From Neobacillus notoginsengisoli (lineage in GTDB: Bacteria > Bacillota > Bacilli > Bacillales > Cytobacillaceae), in contig NZ_QWEG01000002.1 in the NCBI RefSeq assembly GCF_003515685.1, positions 186,001-250,000 of the forward strand: a stretch of 64,000 bases of DNA, given 5' to 3'. The notes under the pieces are model-generated. The model was not told the DNA's origin. It saw only the letters and a list, made by a program, of their open reading frames with translations, and made no database searches. A program made the translations under genes and the position numbers. Within the stretch, counting starts at the first letter, position 1. Every line of letters begins with the position of its first letter. Below, one piece after another: positions 60,301 to 64,000 of this stretch.

Positions 60301-60716
60301 GTCAAATTTTCATAGTAGAATGCATGGCCGGTTGGGTCATACAAGTAATCAACCAAATCGCCTTTTTCAACGAGGGGATAGCTTTTCGGATCGGTATAAT
60401 CGAAATTAATCCCCTGCGTGAGGCTGGCTCCTTTTTTGTCCACCCTTGTGGCATTGGCGTTTATCTCACCGTTTCGTTTGACTGATTTTACCAGTACCTC
60501 AATCGGAACCTTCTTTTTAGTTAACTCGGCTTTAGCCGCTTGATTAGACTGATATGCCAGAGCGCCTTGAGCACTCTGTGCCTCGTGTACACTAGAAATC
60601 CCCTGTTTTTCGGGTGGCGCGGCCCCCCCATTAGCCGAAACCCCCGCTGGCAAAAGAAACACCTGCAAACACAACAAAAAAGCAGCAAAACCCTTCCACT
60701 TCCCCTTCTTCCGCAA
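57399..60716 (-). CDS. Secreted M30-like metallopeptidase with Ig-like and fibronectin III repeats
   Basis: 1105 residues. Signal peptide (residues ~8-30, PAGVSANG). Metal site HEFQH at 454-458 followed by WLNEALS, the pattern of the M30 (hyicolysin-like) group. A bacterial Ig-like domain (~665-760: KLTGSAEANAAVFAK, DAAGNVSEAA) follows, then four fibronectin type III repeats of ~88 residues, each with YNSIKTSWAAVSG and YYYKVRAYR. Probably a secreted, surface-binding protease. The start is TTG at 60716 with GGAAGGGG eight bases upstream. Repeat-to-repeat similarity is high, indicating recent internal duplication. Confidence 0.88.
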   Translation of the reverse strand: MRKKGKWKGFAAFLLCLQVFLLPAGVSANGGAAPPEKQGISSVHEAQSAQGALAYQSNQAAKAELTKKKVPIEVLVKSVKRNGEINANATRVDKKGASLTQGINFDYTDPKSYPLVEKGDLVDYLYDPTGHAFYYENLTDYNAKDWLLKLWYQSEYKYAKDRYFWIEYYKEIDGKLFYDSMSGFDTYGYDAVYLNATFEKADFLDQPYIYMIAGVTPTQAAYYSDYTLFKIKNPFYKGSGGGGEPDSFALISNESADGSTSQPTGTFSINNKQYTFSKKLKQEAYRLDVNIPFDPAKVKGSLVDKNTKGFSASYNVGDTKSFWVMNLVWNTPYQINARLAYSGTKGDIWVHNSQISDAQAAQLGREFDAKIYSTINTNFGKESDVDGNGKINILCFDILDGFNGSGGYVGGYFYGLDLYNQNYSNKSEIFYIDTYPTMGGTTKDVSPAYGILAHEFQHMVNFNQNVLVEGKAPMDVWLNEALSLASEQVYSGKGVQERIDYYNYTTSIPNGHSLVYWDNQGDVLANYALSYLFSQYIRVQAGKGNGIYKELINDPNNNYLAVENLAKKYISSAMTFGKLMTHFRGALLQKEATGLNGFKGDPFFNSVKERPYTGSSPTSLRGGGAIAVPYLSSDGFKEPSSKGQNITYTYFTKKNADVTPPAKPVVKSVTDKETKLTGSAEANAAVFAKVNSKEIGKTTASSSGTFSIAIPAQPAGTKISVYAQDAAGNVSEAAVVTVKLAMPISVKAAPNTYNSVKLTWTAGSAASGYEIYRSTSAAGTYSKVGTVSGTSFVNSSLNTGTTYYYKIRAYKTGTSTVYSDYSPVVSAKPVLSVPVSAKAASASYNSIKTSWAAVSGSSGYEVYRSTASTGTYSLVGSTTSTSFTNSALTPGATYYYKVRAYRMVGTAKVYSGYSAVVSAKPIPSVPASAKAASASYNSIKTSWAAVSGASGYQVYRATTSSGTYTLVGTTTATSFTNSGLTTGKAYYYKVRAYRTVGTSKIYSGYSSVVSAKPVPAVPANFTAARASSTSIKVSYSAVTGATGYEIHRATTTNGTYTLAADTKSLTFTNTKLTKGKTYYYKTRAYRLVGKTKIYSGWTVVKSAKP

Positions 60717-60829
60717 CTCCCCATCCCCTTCCAGGAAATAAAATAAACCAAATTACCTACACACTAAACCAAACACATAAACTATCAATATTCCAAAAAC
60801 CCCAATAAATGCAAATCCCACAAAAAAAT

Positions 60830-60939
60830 GAAGCAGGGGGACGGTTCCAACGCTTCATTCGGGACCCGAATGAAGCAGTAGAACCGTCCCCTGCTTCTTT
60901 CGAGAGGCGAATGATGCAGCGGAACCGTCCCCTGCCTCA
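60830..60939. repeat. REP-A palindrome, copy 8 (double)
   Basis: Same double structure as at 57281: a complete unit, then CTTCTTTCGAGAGGCGAATGA and a second GGAACCGTCCCC arm. It lies between the divergent M30 and DNRLRE genes; nothing else is visible from 60717 apart from the promoter below. Confidence 0.95.
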
Positions 60940-60949
60940 AAAATTGCTG

Positions 60950-60978
60950 GTGACATGATTTTGTATTGATTGTATAAT
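60950..60978 (+). promoter_or_regulatory. Sigma-A promoter of the DNRLRE protein gene
   Basis: GTGACA, 17 bp, TATAAT. Initiation near 60985 leaves a short leader with AGGAGAG. Confidence 0.7.
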
Positions 60979-61012
60979 ATTTACAAAATAATCGATTGCA
61001 TAGGAGAGTATG

Positions 61013-64000
61013 ATGAGTGTAAATTTGCGGAAGTGGCTGGTTGGGGTTGTTGCTGGGGTTTTGGTGTTTTCGAGTTTTGGTCCTTTTGAGGCGGAGAGTG
61101 TGGAGGCTTCGAACTATGAACGGATGTGGGAGTTTCCTGAGTTGAGGACTGAGAACTCGAGTACGTTTTGGAATACAAATAGGTCGTTGACGGTTGATCT
61201 TTATCCTTTCCCTGTGCACGAAAAGGATCATACGGGGAAATTTGTGAGAAAGGATTTGACTGCAATCGATGGGCCGGTCAGCCAAATTTCGTTTGTATCG
61301 GACTCGGAGCGCGGGACTAATTTTGCCAGCGGAGGTCTTGTCAAAGTTGGGACGGATGAGAACGGGACTTATCGGACGTTTATCCATTTCGGAAATAAGC
61401 TGCCGAAATTCACTCCAAATCAACAGATTCTGAACGCGAAATTGCAGCTTTATCAAGAAGGCGGCGGGAGTGAGCCACCATACGGAAGCCCTCGGCATAA
61501 GGATGCCACTTTTTCTGTCCATAATGTGTTGACTGCCTGGGATGGCGGCCGGCTTACATGGGACTCGCAACCGCAATTAAGTGAACTGCCGACCACTTCC
61601 GAAACGATTGAGAAGGCTGTTGATAGCCCGCGGTTTAGTTGGGATGTAACAGACGTTGTAAGGAAGTGGCAAAAGAATCCGGATTCTTCGCATGGACTCG
61701 CCTTGAAAGCAACTGATGAAAGCAAACCAGGCTCGGGGGTATCATTTGAAAAAATTCCCAAGTCGATTACTTACATCCCGGTGCTGCAGATTAATTATAT
61801 CGATACGAAAGAATTTGATTTAACCGCCAGAGGATATGGCTCAGGAAGAAACAGCCAGCAGGGCGGCTTTGATTTGAGATGGAGCCCTCTTCCAGGAAGC
61901 AATAAAGTCGGGATCCAGCTTTTTAATGGAAAGGACTATGAAGAAATTGGGATTGGCGAGGGCACCCTATGGTCTTCAGTCGGTAAGAACATCTGGCCGA
62001 CCAAGGAGCAAATCGCTAATGGTGAATACCGGCTCCGCCTGGACGGTAGCGGAGGGCCATTCGCCGATAATCCAGGTCCTGTTTATCAAAATGCCGTCGC
62101 CCAAGGAATTGACCAATTTGCCTATTATTTTCGCGTCGTTGCTTATTACGATGATTTTACGGTTATCTCCGAACCGGTAAAAGCATATATTCCGGACCAG
62201 ACCGCTCCTTCAGCCCCTAAAAACATCCGAGTCAATGAGCTGCACAGCAACTTCACGATTTCGTGGGACCCATCTGTGGATGACCGGGCCGGGATTAAAA
62301 ACTATCAGGTGTTCGTGAGGGATGTAAATACGAGGCTTGTATTGGCGAAGACAACGGACGAAACCCAGATTACCTTGAATGAAAATGTTCTTACTCTTGG
62401 CCAACGTTATGAAATAGTTGTGAGAGCTTACGACAAGTCAGGCTGGGAAGAGAATTTTGCTGATTCGGAGGCTGTGATAGCTCAACCAAGAAGACTAAGG
62501 GATGCGATCGTAAGTGGTTATTCAATGCCAGTATGGCCAGTTGAGGCAACGGGGTGGCTCAATTTACGGCTTCTGGCAAAAAATGAAGGGACAGAAGAAT
62601 GGTCTGCCGCCAACGGCTATGAAATCCGTGTTGAAGGTTTACCTTACAGTTATAGGCTAAACCCTGACGAAGTAGTTAAATCCGGTGAAGTTGGAGACTT
62701 CAGTTTTACGATTAAGGATGAAAAGCCGCTTGGCAAAATTCCTATTAAATACGGAATCTATCATCCTGAAACGGGATGGGTCGGGCGTCCTGTAGAGGGT
62801 ACGATTACGGTCGAGGATCGGACCGCTCCGACAATCAACCTGGAAGCACCTTCAAGGTATGACATATTGAAAGGCGATGTTTCCTTTAAAGGAACGATAA
62901 GCGACGTTCAGCTTAAAAGCTACTCCATTTTGTATGGGAAAGGTGAATCCCCTGCTGATTGGGAGACGATTAAAACCGTTTCTGACGGAAGCGGCATTAT
63001 AAATACGACCTGGAATACGAGGGGCATCCCTTATGGTTTATATACACTGAGAATTTTTACAGAAGACACATCCGGAAATTCGAGTGTTTTTGATATAGTT
63101 GTCACTCTTAATACTCCGCCGATGCCGCCAAGCTTTTTTGGCGAGGTGACCGATTTTGCAAAAGTTATAACGGGAAAAGCCGAGCCGCGATCGACAGTGA
63201 AAGTGTCAACAAAGGGCGGCGTCCTACTTGGCAGCGCACAAACTGGAGATGACGGTACTTTCATGATCCAGTTACCCGCGGCCCAGCCGGCTGGCACGGT
63301 TCTGGAAATCACAACAACCGATTTGGTTGGAAATATGAGCCGCCCGATTTACGTAACAGTCATCGATAAAACACCGCCTGCTGCGCCAAAGGTGACCACA
63401 GTTACCGATCGCTCCATCACAATCACAGGTACAGCCGAAAAAGGTGCGTACGTTGAAATTGTAAAAGGTACATCCCGTGTCGCTGAAGGATATGTAAAAG
63501 AGGATGGAACCTTTTCCATTACACTTTTGCAAAAACAGCCCGCTGGCACAGTACTGACCGTAACCGCAACGGATCAGGCCAATAATAAAAGTATGCCTGC
63601 AAGGGTGACGGTCCTTGACAAAACGCCGCCGCCCGCACCGAAAGTGAATAGCGTGGCAGACAACTCGACAGCCGTCACTGGAACTGCCGAAAAGGGAGCG
63701 ACAATAAAGGTGACGAGAGGAACCACCGTTCTCGGCACGGCAGCCGTACGGACGGATGGAACTTATTCCGTGTCTATTCCAAAGCAAGCTGTGGGTACGA
63801 TTCTTAAAGTAACCGCTACAGACAAGGCTTTAAATGTGAGCGCGGCAGCAAGCATGACAGTCATAGACAAAACACCGCCGCCCGCACCGAGAATCAACCC
63901 GGTTGCCAATACAAGTACGGCCATTTCAGGAACCGCTGAAAAATATGCGGTCGTTCGGATTTTTAAAGGTTCGACGGTCATTGCTTCCACAAGCGCGAAA
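61013..64000 (+). CDS. Large secreted DNRLRE / fibronectin / Ig-repeat protein (truncated by window edge)
   Basis: 996 codons are open to the window end. A signal-like helix (WLVGVVAGVLVFSSFG) is followed by a DNRLRE-type domain (~80-240, NAKLQLYQEGGG, SWDVTDVVRKWQ), a fibronectin-like domain with SAPKNIRVNEL, and then tandem Ig-like units. The last three visible units each start DKTPPxAPKV and contain GTAEKGA and ATD; they are about 80-85 residues long. TTTTGCAAAA occurs twice in the gene. The ATG at 61013 is chosen for its spacing from GGAG; an ATG at 61010 precedes it. Probably a cell-surface or matrix protein; the anchor is outside the window. Confidence 0.85.
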   Translation, partial: MSVNLRKWLVGVVAGVLVFSSFGPFEAESVEASNYERMWEFPELRTENSSTFWNTNRSLTVDLYPFPVHEKDHTGKFVRKDLTAIDGPVSQISFVSDSERGTNFASGGLVKVGTDENGTYRTFIHFGNKLPKFTPNQQILNAKLQLYQEGGGSEPPYGSPRHKDATFSVHNVLTAWDGGRLTWDSQPQLSELPTTSETIEKAVDSPRFSWDVTDVVRKWQKNPDSSHGLALKATDESKPGSGVSFEKIPKSITYIPVLQINYIDTKEFDLTARGYGSGRNSQQGGFDLRWSPLPGSNKVGIQLFNGKDYEEIGIGEGTLWSSVGKNIWPTKEQIANGEYRLRLDGSGGPFADNPGPVYQNAVAQGIDQFAYYFRVVAYYDDFTVISEPVKAYIPDQTAPSAPKNIRVNELHSNFTISWDPSVDDRAGIKNYQVFVRDVNTRLVLAKTTDETQITLNENVLTLGQRYEIVVRAYDKSGWEENFADSEAVIAQPRRLRDAIVSGYSMPVWPVEATGWLNLRLLAKNEGTEEWSAANGYEIRVEGLPYSYRLNPDEVVKSGEVGDFSFTIKDEKPLGKIPIKYGIYHPETGWVGRPVEGTITVEDRTAPTINLEAPSRYDILKGDVSFKGTISDVQLKSYSILYGKGESPADWETIKTVSDGSGIINTTWNTRGIPYGLYTLRIFTEDTSGNSSVFDIVVTLNTPPMPPSFFGEVTDFAKVITGKAEPRSTVKVSTKGGVLLGSAQTGDDGTFMIQLPAAQPAGTVLEITTTDLVGNMSRPIYVTVIDKTPPAAPKVTTVTDRSITITGTAEKGAYVEIVKGTSRVAEGYVKEDGTFSITLLQKQPAGTVLTVTATDQANNKSMPARVTVLDKTPPPAPKVNSVADNSTAVTGTAEKGATIKVTRGTTVLGTAAVRTDGTYSVSIPKQAVGTILKVTATDKALNVSAAASMTVIDKTPPPAPRINPVANTSTAISGTAEKYAVVRIFKGSTVIASTSAK

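Noticed and set aside
1-64000. tRNA, rRNA, prophage or integrative element
   Set aside because: No tRNA-like or rRNA sequence, integrase, phage structural gene or flanking att-like repeat was found on either strand.

Overview
The window reads as a chromosomal segment of a Bacillaceae member (Bacillus/Mesobacillus-like, Firmicutes). Reasons: strong purine-rich ribosome binding sites close to ATG/GTG/TTG starts, a TPP riboswitch with an intrinsic terminator, a CtaB/ba3-oxidase respiratory set, an InhA-type M6 protease, a Firmicutes-style type VII secretion (T7SS) ATPase, and a PAS-GGDEF-EAL protein of the B. subtilis YkoW/DgcW kind. No rRNA, tRNA, CRISPR array or intact insertion sequence was seen.

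Layout. 1-1.6 kb: the 5' part of a PucR-type regulator and a small zinc-ribbon protein. 1.6-5.1 kb: a TPP-riboswitch operon for thiamine salvage (SDR-thiM-thiD-thiE). 5.1-6.4 kb: a DUF697 GTPase. 6.5-6.9 kb: a 53-bp tandem array. 7.1-12.7 kb: respiration genes on the minus strand (membrane protein, SCO copper chaperone, ba3-type oxidase subunits I, II and a 49-residue IIa, ctaB). 13-17.1 kb: membrane proteins and the secreted protease InhA. 17.2-24.3 kb: an argininosuccinate-lyase-like enzyme, then a ROK regulator-ABC importer operon divergent from a secreted PIG-L deacetylase; both flanks carry similar inverted-repeat operators. 27.2-29.9 kb: an M20 amidohydrolase with a DUF3100-type membrane pair. 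30.1-32.4 kb: three pseudopilin genes.

33.1-54.5 kb holds the most unusual content: a long minus-strand T7SS-related locus. In transcription order it has EssC (FHA + FtsK/SpoIIIE ATPases), EsaB/YukD, two WXG100 proteins, two paralogous lipoproteins, an alpha/beta-hydrolase (lipase) toxin candidate with a C-terminal targeting-like domain, three small WXG100-like partners, a zinc-ribbon/FHA protein, a PP2C phosphatase, a membrane Ser/Thr kinase, a Thr-x-x-Leu-repeat membrane protein and a 1728-residue Ig-repeat surface protein. No EsaA, EssA or classical EssB is recognisable. The kinase-phosphatase-FHA trio resembles the threonine-phosphorylation switch known from type VI secretion. The lipase and lipoproteins resemble the S. 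aureus TslA/TilA toxin-immunity arrangement.

55-64 kb: a PAS-GGDEF-EAL protein, a secreted M30-like peptidase with fibronectin repeats, and the start of a large secreted DNRLRE/Ig-repeat protein that runs off the window.

The non-coding sequence is rich in repeats: a nested palindrome (REP-A, nine loci), a second palindrome (REP-B, three loci), four intergenic arrays with a 51-53 bp period, a 33-bp array, and 21 exact copies of the palindrome TTTTGCAAAA in genes and gaps.
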